Source: Cognatazoarcus halotolerans (lineage in GTDB: Bacteria > Pseudomonadota > Gammaproteobacteria > Burkholderiales > Rhodocyclaceae). From it: a DNA stretch of 64,000 bases. Position 1 is the first letter of the stretch; each line of letters opens with the position of its first letter. The stretch spans positions 1 to 64,000 of the forward strand of contig NZ_WUAF01000017.1 of NCBI RefSeq assembly GCF_009800965.1, written 5' to 3'. The notes below the pieces were generated by a model. The model did no database searches and was not told the DNA's origin. It saw nothing but the letters and a program-made list of their open reading frames with translations. Made by a program: the position numbers and the translations under genes. Positions 37,257-49,823 of the stretch are shown here, one piece after another.

Positions 37257-38171
37257 GTGAGCGACAGGTTCGGCAAGGTGGCAGTGCTATTTGGTGGCAG
37301 CTCGGCGGAGCGGGAGGTTTCGCTCATGTCGGGTCGCGCGGTGCTCGCGGCTCTGCAGGCGAAGGGGGTGGACGCACATGCGTTCGATCCCGCCAAGCGA
37401 GATCTGCATACCCTCAAGGAAGAGGGTTTCGACCGCGCCTTCATCATCCTGCACGGTCGCGGCGGTGAAGACGGGACGGTCCAGGGGGCGCTCGAGCTGA
37501 TGGAAATTCCGTATACCGGCAGCGGCGTCATGGCCTCGGCGATCTCGATGGACAAGTGGCGGACCAAGATGGTCTGGCAGGCGGTCGGCCTGCCCACTCC
37601 GAAGTACGAGATCCTCTACGCAGATTCCGATTGGGATGCGGTCGTGGCAAGGCTTGGCCTGCCGATCTTCGTCAAGCCGGTACACGAGGGCTCGAGCATG
37701 GGTGCCACCAAGGTCACCGATGCCGGGCAGCTCGAGGCGGCCTGGGCGCTTGCTGCGCGTTACGACAACCTTGTCCTGGCAGAGGAGTTCGTCTCCGGCC
37801 AGGAACTCACCGCGCCCTTCCTCGGCGAGCGGGCCCTGCCGCTGGTGCGCATCGTCGCGCCCGACGGCAACTACGATTACCAGCACAAGTACTTCACCGA
37901 CGATACCCAGTATTTCTGCCCGAGCGGCCTGCCGCCGGAACTCGAGGCGGAGATGCAGGGCGTGGTCATCCGCTCGGCCCGGGTTCTGGGCTGCCGCGGC
38001 TGGGGCCGTGCCGATCTGATCCTGCGCGAGGATGGCAGCTACACCCTGCTCGAGATGAATACCGCGCCGGGCATGACCGGGCACTCGCTCGTGCCGATGT
38101 CGGCCCGCGTTGCTGGCCTCTCCTTCGAAGACCTCTGTGTCGCAATCCTGGAGGAGGCCCGTCTTGGCTGA
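37257..38171 (+). CDS. ddl: D-alanine--D-alanine ligase Ddl
   Basis: Ddl joins two D-Ala for MurF. The ATP-grasp protein starts [20 protein letters not shown] and has [20 protein letters not shown] near residue 64-83, [15 protein letters not shown] near 84-98, [11 protein letters not shown] near 140 and [18 protein letters not shown] near 264-281. Length (304) matches DdlB (306). The start is GTG. Its last 8 bases overlap the proposed ftsQ start, which lies inside the ddl reading frame. Confidence 0.96.
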   Translation: MSDRFGKVAVLFGGSSAEREVSLMSGRAVLAALQAKGVDAHAFDPAKRDLHTLKEEGFDRAFIILHGRGGEDGTVQGALELMEIPYTGSGVMASAISMDKWRTKMVWQAVGLPTPKYEILYADSDWDAVVARLGLPIFVKPVHEGSSMGATKVTDAGQLEAAWALAARYDNLVLAEEFVSGQELTAPFLGERALPLVRIVAPDGNYDYQHKYFTDDTQYFCPSGLPPELEAEMQGVVIRSARVLGCRGWGRADLILREDGSYTLLEMNTAPGMTGHSLVPMSARVAGLSFEDLCVAILEEARLG

Positions 38172-38997
38172 GATCCAGGCTCGCGCCGGTTTCACTGCGG
38201 CGTCCCGCAAGGGAGGCGGCACGGGCGCGCGCGAACGGGGCGGCAACGGGCTATGGGATCGTCCCGCATTGCTGAACCTGATTTCCGATGTGTTGATCCT
38301 GTTCGGCACGACCGCGCTTGGCTACGCGTGTTTCAGCTGGTTTCTTCGTCAACCCCTCTTTCCGATCGATGAGGTGGTGGTGAGCACACCCGTCGCCCAG
38401 GTGACCGCTGCGCAGCTTGAATACGCGGCGCGCACCGCGGTCAAGGGCGGTTTCTTCACGGTCGACCTTGACCAGGTGCGTCAGACCTTCGAGAAGCTGC
38501 CGTGGGTCCGTAAGGCCGAGGTTCGCCGGCACTGGCCGTCGAGTATCGAGGTGCGCCTCGAAGAGCACGTGGCGGCGGCATTCTGGACGGTCAATGGCAG
38601 TGGCGAAACACGCCTCGTCAATCGCCAGGGTGAAGTGTTCGTCGCCGCCAGCAATGCGCACATGCCGAGCCTCGCCGGGCCCGAGGGGTCGGCACCGCTG
38701 TTGCTGGCACGTTATCGAAACTTCGGCGAAGCCGTCGCGCCGCTTGGCCACGAACTGGTTGCGTTGACGCTGTCGGCGCGCGAGGCATGGCAACTCAAGC
38801 TGGATGACGGTCTCATCATCCAGCTTGGTCGGGAACAGGCCAGTGTGCCCATCGGGGAACGCCTTGCACGCTTCGTCAAGGCGTATCCGGTGGCACTGGA
38901 GAAAACGGGAATCCAGGTGGCGGTGGCGGATCTGCGCTACCCGGGCGGCTTCGCCCTGAAGGCCGAAGCCGTGCAGAAGTCTGTCAAGGGCAAATGA
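38164..38997 (+). CDS. ftsQ: Cell division protein FtsQ
   Basis: FtsQ is the bitopic hub of the FtsQLB complex. A Gly/Arg-rich cytoplasmic tail (residues 1-37) leads to one transmembrane helix (about 42-62). A POTRA domain follows ([20 protein letters not shown] and onward), then the beta domain. The start is set at TTG 38164 because GGAGGAG lies 7-8 bases before it and the resulting 277 residues match E. coli FtsQ (276); no ATG is available at the right place. It overlaps ddl by 8 bases and ftsA by 4. Confidence 0.9.
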   Translation: MAEIQARAGFTAASRKGGGTGARERGGNGLWDRPALLNLISDVLILFGTTALGYACFSWFLRQPLFPIDEVVVSTPVAQVTAAQLEYAARTAVKGGFFTVDLDQVRQTFEKLPWVRKAEVRRHWPSSIEVRLEEHVAAAFWTVNGSGETRLVNRQGEVFVAASNAHMPSLAGPEGSAPLLLARYRNFGEAVAPLGHELVALTLSAREAWQLKLDDGLIIQLGREQASVPIGERLARFVKAYPVALEKTGIQVAVADLRYPGGFALKAEAVQKSVKGK

Positions 38998-40226
38998 TGA
39001 GCAAGGAATACAAGGATCTGATCGTCGGGCTGGATATTGGCACTGCCAAGATCACCTGCATGGTCGCGGAAGTGAAGCCTGATGGACGGCTTGAGGTGGT
39101 GGGTCTGGGTACCCAGTCCTCGAGTGGTCTCAAGAAAGGCGTGGTGGTAAACATCGAAGCGACGGTGGATGCGATCTCGCGCGTCATCCAGGAAGTTGAA
39201 CTGATGGCCGAGTGCAAGATCCGCGACGTTTACACCGGCATCGCCGGTAGCCACATCCGCAGCTTCAACTCGAACGGCATGGTGGCGATCAAGGACAAGG
39301 AAGTCTCGCCGCTCGATGTCGAGCGCGTCATCGAGGTGGCGCGGGCGATGCCAATTCCCGCGGACCAGCAGATCCTCCACATCCTCACCCAGGAGTTCAT
39401 CATCGACGGGCAGGATGGGGTGCGCGAGCCGATCGGGATGAGCGGGGTGAAGCTCGAGGTGAAGGTGCATATCGTCACCGGGGCGGTGTCCGCCGCGCAG
39501 AACGTGATCAAGTGCGTGCGCCGTTGCGGTCTCGAGGTGATGGACCTGATCCTCCAGCCGCTGGCATCGAGCTATGCCACCCTCTCCGAAGATGAGAAGG
39601 AACTCGGCGTATGTCTCGTCGATATCGGCGGCGGCACCACCGACATCGCGGTGTTCACCCACGGCGCGATCCGCCACACCGCGGTCCTGCCGGTGGCGGG
39701 TGACCAGATTACAAATGACATCGCAATGGCGCTGCGTACCCCAACCGCCGAGGCCGAGGACATCAAGATCCGTCACGGTGTGGCCATGCACACTCTGGCG
39801 GACCCGTCCGAGATGATCGAGGTACCGGGCGTCGGCGATCGTCCCTCGCGCAAGCTCTCGCGGCAGGCACTGGCCGACGTGATCGAGCCGCGCGTGTCTG
39901 AACTCTACGAGCTGGTGCAAGGTGAGCTGCGGCGCAGTGGCTACGAGGAGCTGCTCTCCTCGGGCATCGTGCTCACAGGCGGTTCCGCGGTGATGCTCGG
40001 TATGGAAGACCTGGGCGAAGAGATTTTTCACATGCCGGTGAGGGTCGGCGTGCCGCAATACAGCGGCGGCCTGGCCGACGTGGTCTGCCAGGCCCGCTAC
40101 GCGGCGGCAATGGGATTGGTGATGGAGGGCGCGGCGCAGCGGCGGCGAGGGCTGCAGGCGCGCGAAACCCGAAACGTGAAGCAGTTTTTCGGTCGCATAA
40201 AGGGCTGGTTCGAGAAGAATTTCTGA
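38994..40226 (+). CDS. ftsA: Cell division protein FtsA
   Basis: FtsA is the actin-like ATPase that tethers FtsZ to the membrane. The N-terminal phosphate-binding strand LIVGLDIGTAKITCMVAE, the second phosphate loop VDIGGGTTDIAVF near residue 205-217 and the adenosine motif VLTGGSAVMLGM near 324 are present. The last residues RIKGWFEKNF form the amphipathic membrane-targeting helix. Length is 410 (420 in E. coli). Two tandem ATGs overlap the ftsQ stop. Confidence 0.96.
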   Translation: MMSKEYKDLIVGLDIGTAKITCMVAEVKPDGRLEVVGLGTQSSSGLKKGVVVNIEATVDAISRVIQEVELMAECKIRDVYTGIAGSHIRSFNSNGMVAIKDKEVSPLDVERVIEVARAMPIPADQQILHILTQEFIIDGQDGVREPIGMSGVKLEVKVHIVTGAVSAAQNVIKCVRRCGLEVMDLILQPLASSYATLSEDEKELGVCLVDIGGGTTDIAVFTHGAIRHTAVLPVAGDQITNDIAMALRTPTAEAEDIKIRHGVAMHTLADPSEMIEVPGVGDRPSRKLSRQALADVIEPRVSELYELVQGELRRSGYEELLSSGIVLTGGSAVMLGMEDLGEEIFHMPVRVGVPQYSGGLADVVCQARYAAAMGLVMEGAAQRRRGLQARETRNVKQFFGRIKGWFEKNF

Positions 40227-40281
40227 ACGCCGCAAATTTGCGGATGGAATGAAGCAATTTGAGTGTTGGAACTGTCCTCGT

Positions 40282-40324
40282 CGGCTATTTAGTTGTAAGC
40301 TTCCGCGCTAACACTAAATAGCCG
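40282..40324. repeat. 12-bp perfect inverted repeat between ftsA and ftsZ
   Basis: cggctatttagt (40282-40293) is matched by actaaatagccg (40313-40324) with a 19-base loop, in the only long gap (152 bases) inside the late dcw cluster. No U-run follows, so it is not a standard terminator. It could be an RNA processing or stability element, or an operator for an ftsZ promoter. Confidence 0.6.
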
Positions 40325-40378
40325 CAGGGCTGGGCGCAAACCCTGTATTTCAGGCTGTTTTTCAAGGAGGCGAGGCAA

Positions 40379-41518
40379 ATGTTTGAAATCGTTGAGAAGG
40401 TCGCAACCGGAACGATCATCAAGGTGGTCGGTGTCGGCGGCGCGGGCGGCAATGCAGTGGATCACATGATCCGCGAGGGCGTGCAGGGCGTGGACTTCGT
40501 CTGCGCCAACACCGATGCCCAGGCGCTGTCCCGCAGTCTTGCACAGAAAAAGGTGCAGCTCGGTGCAACCGGTCTGGGGGCTGGTTCCAAACCTGAAGCC
40601 GGCCGTGTTGCGGCCCAGGAGTCGCGCGAAGAGATCGCCGCGGCCCTTGAAGGCGCGCACATGTGCTTCATCACGGCGGGCATGGGCGGTGGTACCGGTA
40701 CCGGCGCGGCGCCGGTCGTGGCCGAAATCGCCAAGGAAATGGGCATTCTTACCGTTGCCGTGGTCACCAAACCATTCGATTTCGAGAATCGCTTCCGTGT
40801 AGCCGAGAGCGGTGTCGAAGAGCTTGCCAAGCAGGTCGACTCGCTGATCGTGGTGCTCAACGACAAGTTGCTCGAGGTGTTCGGCGACGATGCAGGTTTC
40901 GAGGACTGCTTCCGCTCCGCCGATAACGTGCTGAAGAATGCGGTTGGCGGTATCGCCGAGATCATCAACGTGCCGGGCCTGGTCAACGTCGATTTCCAGG
41001 ACGTGCGTACCGCGATGGCCGAGATGGGCCGCGCCATGATGGGCTCCGCCGAGGCCGAGGGCATGGATCGCGCCCGCATCGCCGCGGAACAGGCTGCGGT
41101 CAGTCCCTTGCTCGAGGGCACCGAGCTTTCCGGCGCCCGCTGCGTGCTGATCAACATCACCGCGAGCCGTTCGCTGAAGATGTCCGAAGTTCGCGACGCA
41201 GTGAAGACCGTTCAGGCCTTTGCTGCGGAAGAAGCCTTCGTCAAGTACGGCACGGTCTTCGAGGAATCAATGGGTGATCGCATCCGCGTCACCGTGGTCG
41301 CGACTGGTCTCGGCCTGCCGCGCGTCGCCAAGCAGCCGGTGATGCAGGTGGTGGCCGGTACCGGTACGTACGGTCCCAATGGCGGTGCGGTCGATTACGG
41401 CAATCTTGACGTACCGGCGGTGATTCGTACCGGACGTCGTTCGGCGGTCGAAGCGATGAGCGCCAACGGCGTAGGCACCTACGATATTCCGGCCTTCCTG
41501 CGCAAGCAGGCCGACTGA
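40379..41518 (+). CDS. ftsZ: Cell division GTPase FtsZ
   Basis: FtsZ polymerises into the Z-ring. The tubulin GTP-binding signature GGGTGTGAAP lies near residue 104-113. The N-terminal strand IIKVVGVGGAGGNAVDHMI is normal, and the T7 loop NVDFQDVRTAM near 207-217 supplies the catalytic Asp. The conserved C-terminal peptide YDIPAFLRKQAD binds FtsA and ZipA-like partners. Length is 379 (383 in E. coli). A strong aaggagg lies 8 bases before the ATG. Confidence 0.98.
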   Translation: MFEIVEKVATGTIIKVVGVGGAGGNAVDHMIREGVQGVDFVCANTDAQALSRSLAQKKVQLGATGLGAGSKPEAGRVAAQESREEIAAALEGAHMCFITAGMGGGTGTGAAPVVAEIAKEMGILTVAVVTKPFDFENRFRVAESGVEELAKQVDSLIVVLNDKLLEVFGDDAGFEDCFRSADNVLKNAVGGIAEIINVPGLVNVDFQDVRTAMAEMGRAMMGSAEAEGMDRARIAAEQAAVSPLLEGTELSGARCVLINITASRSLKMSEVRDAVKTVQAFAAEEAFVKYGTVFEESMGDRIRVTVVATGLGLPRVAKQPVMQVVAGTGTYGPNGGAVDYGNLDVPAVIRTGRRSAVEAMSANGVGTYDIPAFLRKQAD

Positions 41519-41539
41519 GCCCACAGTCGTCTCGCCCGA

Positions 41540-41586
41540 CGGGCGCCCGGCACAGACGTCGCCTCCGTCTGTGCCGGGCGCCCGTG
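41540..41586 (+). terminator. 20-bp perfect hairpin after ftsZ
   Basis: Bases 41540-41559 and 41567-41586 are perfect inverted complements around a 7-base loop, 21 bases past the ftsZ stop and about 100 before lpxC. Only a weak t-run follows. Probably ends or attenuates dcw transcription before lpxC. Confidence 0.7.
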
Positions 41587-41688
41587 TCGCTTTGCGGCGC
41601 GTCCGATGGTCGTGAACTATGGTAAGCATAGGTCTGGCCGGAAAAGGGTGCGTGTTAGACTCAGGACGTCTTTTCGAGAGCTTTCAGA

Positions 41689-42606
41689 ATGATCCGCCAG
41701 CGCACGCTGAAGTCCATCGTTACCACCACCGGGGTGGGCCTGCATGGGGGCCGCAAGGTCAATCTGGTGCTGCGGCCCGCTGCGCCGGATACCGGTATCG
41801 TCTTTCGTCGTGTCGATCTCGATCCGCCCGTCGATCTCCCCGCCGACCCGTATTCGGTCGTCGATACGCGGATGTGCTCGGGTCTGCAGCAGGGGGCCGC
41901 GAAGGTGGGGACCGTGGAGCATCTCATGTCCGCGCTGGCTGGTCTGGGAATCGACAACCTTTACGTCGATGTCGATGCGGAGGAAATCCCGATCCTCGAC
42001 GGCAGCGCCGGCCCGTTCGTCTTTCTGCTGCAGTCGGCCGGGATCGAAGAGCAGAAGGCGCCCAAGAAGTTCATGCGTGTGAAGAAGACCGTCGAATACC
42101 GCGAAGACGACAAATGGGTGCGGCTTGATCCACATGACGGCTTCAAGCTCGAATTTTCGATCGTGTTCAATCACCCTGCGATCGACAAGACCGGGACCTC
42201 CGTGGTCGTCGATTTCGCCGAGCAGGCTTACGTGCGTGACGTGGCACGCGCGCGCACTTTCGGATTCATGCAGGACGTCGAGTTCATGCGCTCGAACGGA
42301 CTCGCGCTCGGTGGCAGCCTCGACAATGCGATCGTGATGGACGAATACCGGGTGCTCAACAGCGATGGGCTCCGTTACGCCGACGAGTTCGTCAAGCACA
42401 AGGTGCTCGACGCGATCGGTGACCTTTACCTGTGCGGGCATCCGCTCCTCGCCGCCTACTCGGCTCACAAGGCGGGGCATGCACTCAACAACCAGATCCT
42501 GAGGGTCCTGCTCGAGGATCGCAGTGCCTGGGAGATCGTCTCTTTCGAGAGCGACAAGGCAACGCCGCCAGCCGTGGCGAGGCTGTTCCAGCTGCAACTG
42601 GCCTGA
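41689..42606 (+). CDS. lpxC: UDP-3-O-acyl-GlcNAc deacetylase LpxC
   Basis: LpxC performs the committed step of lipid A synthesis. [20 protein letters not shown] begins the protein. Zinc ligands are seen in [10 protein letters not shown] (His near residue 78) and in [17 protein letters not shown] (His and Asp near 237-241); [16 protein letters not shown] holds the catalytic His near 264. Length is 305, identical to E. coli. It follows a strong hairpin, so it may use its own promoter. The stop overlaps the next small gene (TGATG). Confidence 0.97.
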   Translation: MIRQRTLKSIVTTTGVGLHGGRKVNLVLRPAAPDTGIVFRRVDLDPPVDLPADPYSVVDTRMCSGLQQGAAKVGTVEHLMSALAGLGIDNLYVDVDAEEIPILDGSAGPFVFLLQSAGIEEQKAPKKFMRVKKTVEYREDDKWVRLDPHDGFKLEFSIVFNHPAIDKTGTSVVVDFAEQAYVRDVARARTFGFMQDVEFMRSNGLALGGSLDNAIVMDEYRVLNSDGLRYADEFVKHKVLDAIGDLYLCGHPLLAAYSAHKAGHALNNQILRVLLEDRSAWEIVSFESDKATPPAVARLFQLQLA

Positions 42607-42794
42607 TGCTGATCCTGCGCCTGCTGGCCGTTCTGGCGGCGATTGGCATCGTGCTCAGCGTCGGGGCCTTTTTCCTGAAGGGTGAGCGGCGTTATCTCGA
42701 CCTGGCATGGCGGATCTTTCGCTACGCCTTGATCGTGGCGCTTGTCTTCTTCGCGCTGATTGCCCTGGAGCGGGTCCTCGTGCCTCTCGTCTGA
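42606..42794 (+). CDS. 62-residue predicted membrane protein coupled to lpxC
   Basis: I do not recognise a named family. The ATG shares its A with the lpxC stop (TGATG), so it is probably translated by re-initiation. Two hydrophobic segments, residues about 2-25 (LILRLLAVLAAIGIVLSVGA) and 40-60, flank a charged loop with KGERRYLD, giving a small two-pass membrane protein. It ends 6 bases before the convergent dciA stop. Codon use is like its neighbours and the coupling supports a real gene. Confidence 0.65.
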   Translation: MLILRLLAVLAAIGIVLSVGAFFLKGERRYLDLAWRIFRYALIVALVFFALIALERVLVPLV

Positions 42795-42800
42795 CTGGCG

Positions 42801-43232
42801 TCAATCGCCGCGGCTTTGTCGGACGAAACGGCCAAGCGCTGCTCGCAGCGGCGAATTTTCCGGCAGCGTTTCTGCCAACCTGTTCATGGCCTCGAACGAC
42901 GGCGCAGAGACGTGACGCTGGACCGCGGGTGGTTCGGGCCGATAATCCGGCATTGCAACCCTGACCCGCAACTCTGACAGAAGCATGCCTTCTCCATGCA
43001 GGGCACGCAGGATGCCCGGAGCGAGCTGCCGCAACTTTGCCGCGACAGCACCGCTGGCAGTGTGGATCACCAGTACGTCCTGCCTGATGTTCGCCACGTG
43101 ACAGCTGTTGCGCAGGTGCTCCGGCAGCGCGCGTTGCACTGCGGAGTCAAGGCGCAACAGCCGCTCGGCGTGGTCCCGCAGCCGGGCGAGCGGATCAGCC
43201 TGTCCGATATAGCGTTGCAGTGGGGTGCTCAT
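42801..43232 (-). CDS. dciA: DUF721 protein, replicative helicase loader DciA
   Basis: The first 95 residues fit DUF721: a helical N-terminus (PLARLRDHAERLLRLDSAVQ), then CHVANIRQDVLVIHTASGAVAAKLRQL, a KH-like alpha/beta core. The last 45 residues are Pro/Arg-rich and probably flexible. DciA loads DnaB helicase in bacteria without DnaC. The location between lpxC and secA is the same as in Pseudomonas, where DciA was characterised. ATG 43232 gives 143 residues. Confidence 0.8.
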   Translation of the reverse strand: MSTPLQRYIGQADPLARLRDHAERLLRLDSAVQRALPEHLRNSCHVANIRQDVLVIHTASGAVAAKLRQLAPGILRALHGEGMLLSELRVRVAMPDYRPEPPAVQRHVSAPSFEAMNRLAETLPENSPLRAALGRFVRQSRGD

Positions 43233-43419
43233 CTTGCGGGGGTCCCGGGTTTGAAGTGTCTGGCGCGAATGAGGCAGGGCCTTGCGCGGAAGGCTGCTGG
43301 CGGACGAGGCATTGGGTGCCGACCGTGCTTGATCTCGCGGTCGGCCGGAACGCTTCCGAAGCCCCTTCTGCCCCGCATGATAATATGCGCGCTTTGCGAA
43401 AAGACCCTTTGCCCACGCC

Positions 43420-46149
<2,730 letters not shown>

Positions 46150-46172
46150 CGGCGGAGCAAGCGGTGAAGACG

Positions 46173-46200
46173 AAGGGGCGCTCGTGGGGGCGCCCTTTTC
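46173..46200 (+). terminator. Intrinsic terminator of secA
   Basis: aggggcgc and gcgccctt form an 8-bp stem (one G-U pair) with an 8-9 base loop, followed by tttt, about 25 bases after the secA stop. Confidence 0.7.
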
Positions 46201-46285
46201 CGTTCACTGTCGCAGCGTTCTCGACCGGGCGGGCCGTCCTTCAGGTGCGGCTCAAGCCGGCGCCCCGGATGTCGTAAGTTCCCTC

Positions 46286-47746
46286 ATGTATCCCGATCTC
46301 GATTTCGACCTGCCCGATGCGCCGAGGACCGCCCTGCCACGCGATGCCGCGGGCTGGGTGACCCATATCCGCGACAACGACATGCCGGCCTTCGGTGCCA
46401 CGGTAGCGAGCGTGCGCCAGGTTACGGACGACGATCGGGCGTCGGCCCAGCGCCTGGCCCAGGTCATCCTGCAGGATGCGGCGATGACCACCAAGGTGCT
46501 CAAGCTTGCCAACAGCGCGCTCTACAATCCGGCACGCCAGAGCATCAGCACGATCAGCCGGGCCATCGTCGTGCTTGGTTTCGATACGGTTGCTGAGATG
46601 GCGCTCGGTATCCGTCTTGTCGATACGCTGCTGGCCGGCGGGGTGCGCGAACGTGTCGTGGAGGGTATGGCGCACAGTTTCCACGCAGCGGTTCAGGCCC
46701 GCGGCCTGGCCGTGCAACTCGGAGACGCACGCGCCGAGGAGATCTTCATCGCCGCCTTGCTGGGGCGGGTTGGCGAGATGGCGTTCTGGTGTTTCGGTGG
46801 CACGGCCGCAGTGGAGCTGGATGCGGCGCTGCGCGAACCGGGCGTCGTTGCCGAGGAAGTGCAGCAGCGCGTGCTCGGCTTCCGTCTGCGCCAGCTTACC
46901 AGCGGATTGGTTCGCGAATGGCGTCTGGGTGCGCTGGCGCAGTCGGTCGCCGATGGCGGCACGCACGGATCCCGCAGTGAACAGCTGGTGGTGATGTCGC
47001 ACAGGATTGCCGAGGCCGCCGAACAGGGATGGGAAACCGCGTCGTCGCGCGCAACGCTGGCCGCACTCTCGAAGATGACCGGCATGGAGCGCGAGGACCT
47101 TGCGCTGCGCCTGTCCTCACGGGCAGAAGAGGCGGCTTCGATTGCGGCCGGCTATGGTGCCGCAGAGGCTGCGCGACGAATTCCCGGCAAGGTCTCTCTC
47201 CCCGAAGACGATATGGCGGCCGGAGATCTTCTCGTCAGGGCCGACCCGGTGCTTCAGCTTGGCATTCTCCGCGAACTGTCCCAGCTGATCTTCTCGCACG
47301 GCGCGATCAATGACGTGATGCACCTTGCCTTGGAGGGCATCTACCGATCGGCGGGTTTCGAACGGGTGCTCTTCGCGCTGGTCAATCCGGCCCGTACGCA
47401 GATCGTTGCAAAGGCGGGGCTTGGGCGTGGCGCGGACGCGCTCTGTCAGCAGTTCATTTTTTCGCTCGATTTCGCAGTCGCAGATTCCTTCCGTGAGGTG
47501 CTGCAGCATCGTCGGGCGATCTGCCTGGCCGGCGACGGGCAGACATCCGACGCTCGTCTGCGTCGCATTGTCGGCGACGCCGTCTGCTGTCTCGCGCCGA
47601 TCGTCGCGACGGGGCGCGCGGTGGGCCTCTTCCTCGGCGACCGTGGCGGTCTGGATCATGCCGACGACGAGAGCGCCCATGCGTCGCTGGTCCATTTTGC
47701 GCAGCAGGTCAGCCTGGCCCTGGGACAGGGTGCGCCGGCCCGCTGA
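46286..47746 (+). CDS. HDOD-domain signalling protein with C-terminal GAF-like region
   Basis: Residues about 15-230 form an HDOD domain: MPAFGATVASVRQ, then AQVILQDAAMTTKVLKLANSALYN and ISTISRAIVVLGFDTVAEMA, the typical helical pattern lacking the HD metal residues. Residues about 320-480 look like a GAF domain (LELSQLIFSHGAINDVMHLA-type start, then ALVNPARTQIVAKAG). HDOD proteins regulate signalling and motility without known catalysis; the ligand is unknown. There is no signal peptide. ATG 46286 gives 486 residues; longer in-frame starts overlap the secA terminator. Confidence 0.78.
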   Translation: MYPDLDFDLPDAPRTALPRDAAGWVTHIRDNDMPAFGATVASVRQVTDDDRASAQRLAQVILQDAAMTTKVLKLANSALYNPARQSISTISRAIVVLGFDTVAEMALGIRLVDTLLAGGVRERVVEGMAHSFHAAVQARGLAVQLGDARAEEIFIAALLGRVGEMAFWCFGGTAAVELDAALREPGVVAEEVQQRVLGFRLRQLTSGLVREWRLGALAQSVADGGTHGSRSEQLVVMSHRIAEAAEQGWETASSRATLAALSKMTGMEREDLALRLSSRAEEAASIAAGYGAAEAARRIPGKVSLPEDDMAAGDLLVRADPVLQLGILRELSQLIFSHGAINDVMHLALEGIYRSAGFERVLFALVNPARTQIVAKAGLGRGADALCQQFIFSLDFAVADSFREVLQHRRAICLAGDGQTSDARLRRIVGDAVCCLAPIVATGRAVGLFLGDRGGLDHADDESAHASLVHFAQQVSLALGQGAPAR

Positions 47747-47895
47747 CAGGGGCGCGCCCGACGGATCGACCTGCGTCGCCCCGCGGCACGAGAGGCGAAT
47801 CCGGTATCATTCCCGCTCGCATCCGCACGTTCGACCACCGGACGTCAAGGGCACTCCGTGCCGGATGCCAACCGTCATTAGAATGAGGTCGCTTC

Positions 47896-49137
47896 ATGCC
47901 AGTCAATCTGAGCCCCCCCCTGCCTGACAGTCTGCACCCGGTCGCTGGGGTGCGCCTCGGTGTTGCCGAAGCCGGAATCCGCAAGGCCAACCGCAAGGAT
48001 GTGACCCTGGTCGAACTCGCGGCAGGCAGCAGGGTTGCGGGGGTTTTCACCACCAACCGTTTTTGCGCTGCTCCGGTGCAGGTGTGCAAGGCGCATCTCG
48101 CCGAAGGGGGCGGGATTCGCGCACTTGTGGTCAATACCGGAATCGCCAATGCCGGCACCGGCGAGCTGGGCCTGGCGAACGCGCGGCAGACCTGTGAGTC
48201 GGTCGCGGCATTGCTGGGCACCGATGCGACGGCCGTGCTGCCGTTTTCCACCGGTGTGATTCTCGAGCATCTGCCGATGGATCGGCTCACCGCCGGCCTG
48301 CCTGCGGCACAGCGCAACCTGCGTGCCGATGGCTGGTTTGATGCAGCGCACGCGATCATGACGACCGACACCATCGCCAAGGCGGTGTCGCGCAAGGTGG
48401 AGATTGGCGGCGTGGCGGTCACCCTGACCGGCATGTCAAAAGGCGCCGGCATGATCAAGCCCAACATGGCAACCATGCTCGGTTTCCTTGCGACCGACGC
48501 AGCCATTTCGCAATCCCTGCTCGATGGGCTGGTCAAGGAGGCGGCCGGACTTTCGTTCAACGCGATCACCATCGACGGCGATACTTCCACCAACGACAGC
48601 TTTATCCTGATTGCCACCGGCTGCGCTGCAAATGCCGAGATTACCGATGCGGCTTCGGCCGACTACAAGGTGCTTCGCAGCGCGGTCATCGAACTGTCGA
48701 TCGAACTCGCCCAGGCAATCGTCCGCGACGGCGAAGGTGCTACCAAGTTCATGACCCTTGCCATCCAGGGTGGTGCGAGCCGCGAGGAGTGCCGCAAGGT
48801 GGGCTACGCGATTGGTCACTCGCCGCTGGTGAAAACCGCCTTCTTCGCTTCGGACCCCAATCTGGGACGCATCCTGGCGGCAATCGGCTATGCCGGGATC
48901 GACGACCTCGATGTATCGAAGATCCGCGTCTGGCTCGCAGCCGGGAGCGAGGAGGTGCTGGTCGCCGAAGCCGGCGGTCGGGCGGCCTCCTACGTGGAGG
49001 AGGCCGGGGCGAGGGTGATGAAGTCGTCCGAAATCACGGTGCGGGTCGATCTCGCGCGGGGTGACGCCGCGGTCACGATGTGGACCTGCGACTTCAGCTA
49101 CGACTACGTCAAGATCAACGCCGATTACCGCAGCTGA
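47896..49137 (+). CDS. argJ: Glutamate N-acetyltransferase / ornithine acetyltransferase ArgJ
   Basis: ArgJ recycles acetyl groups between N-acetylornithine and glutamate in arginine synthesis. [19 protein letters not shown] near residue 180-198 holds the self-cleavage site, where the Thr after Ala becomes the N-terminal nucleophile of the beta subunit. [11 protein letters not shown] near residue 78 is a second family block, and the C-terminal [15 protein letters not shown] is typical. Length is 413. Whether it also uses acetyl-CoA (bifunctional) cannot be read from sequence. Confidence 0.96.
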   Translation: MPVNLSPPLPDSLHPVAGVRLGVAEAGIRKANRKDVTLVELAAGSRVAGVFTTNRFCAAPVQVCKAHLAEGGGIRALVVNTGIANAGTGELGLANARQTCESVAALLGTDATAVLPFSTGVILEHLPMDRLTAGLPAAQRNLRADGWFDAAHAIMTTDTIAKAVSRKVEIGGVAVTLTGMSKGAGMIKPNMATMLGFLATDAAISQSLLDGLVKEAAGLSFNAITIDGDTSTNDSFILIATGCAANAEITDAASADYKVLRSAVIELSIELAQAIVRDGEGATKFMTLAIQGGASREECRKVGYAIGHSPLVKTAFFASDPNLGRILAAIGYAGIDDLDVSKIRVWLAAGSEEVLVAEAGGRAASYVEEAGARVMKSSEITVRVDLARGDAAVTMWTCDFSYDYVKINADYRS

Positions 49138-49239
49138 GATTGTCGGGGGTGAACACCGCGGTCATCTTGATGTCGAACCGGTGACTTGTTCGATCGGCTA
49201 GACTGAGCGGCTGGCACTGCCGGCCGTACCCGGGATCAC

Positions 49240-49797
49240 ATGATGCGTAAAACCCTCCGTCGTTACCTGCCAACGCCCGACAGCATGCGACGCAGCCGCA
49301 TGCTGCGGCCCATGGCTGGCTGGCTGGAGCGGCACGGCAACTGGCAGCTCAGTGCCCAGTCGGTGGGGCGGGGCGTTGCGCTCGGACTCTTTTTCGGCTT
49401 CCTGATCCCGGTTGCTCAGGTTGTCTTTGCGGTCGTGGCCGCACTGTTCCTGCGGGCCAATCCGCCGGTCGCCGCGCTTGCGACGCTGGTCACCAACCCC
49501 TTCACCTTTCCGTTCGTCTACCTGCTGGCCTATCGTATCGGCAGGGTCTTCATCGAGGCCCCGCCGGGGTCGGCTCAGCACGCGGCCGCGGTCGGTCAGG
49601 CCCAGCTTGCGGGTGCTCTGGAGTCATTTTCCGCGTTCTGGCAGTGGATCTCCGGCGTCGGCCAGCCGCTCGCCGTCGGTTTGCTGATTCTGGCAGTCAG
49701 CTCGGCAGTGCTCGGCTATCTTGCGGTGCTCGGCATCTGGCGAATGCAGGCGATCCTGCGCCTGCAGCGTCGCCGAAAGAACCGACGCGCGGTGTGA
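49240..49797 (+). CDS. DUF2062 membrane protein
   Basis: The 185-residue protein has a basic N-terminus (RKTLRRYLPTPDSMRRSRML), then SVGRGVALGLFFGFLIPVAQ, a DUF2062 signature, and LVTNPFTFPFVYLLAYRIG with the conserved NP-x-T pattern. Three or four transmembrane segments are visible and the tail is very basic. Function is unknown. It is convergent with the methyltransferase gene, with 26 bases between the stops. Confidence 0.85.
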   Translation: MMRKTLRRYLPTPDSMRRSRMLRPMAGWLERHGNWQLSAQSVGRGVALGLFFGFLIPVAQVVFAVVAALFLRANPPVAALATLVTNPFTFPFVYLLAYRIGRVFIEAPPGSAQHAAAVGQAQLAGALESFSAFWQWISGVGQPLAVGLLILAVSSAVLGYLAVLGIWRMQAILRLQRRRKNRRAV

Positions 49798-49823
49798 GTC
49801 GAGGTGGGCAGCGCCGGGTGGGC

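Noticed and set aside
43233-43419. secM-like arrest peptide upstream of secA
   Set aside because: The gap is shared with the divergent dciA gene and no arrest motif or signal-peptide ORF on the plus strand was seen.
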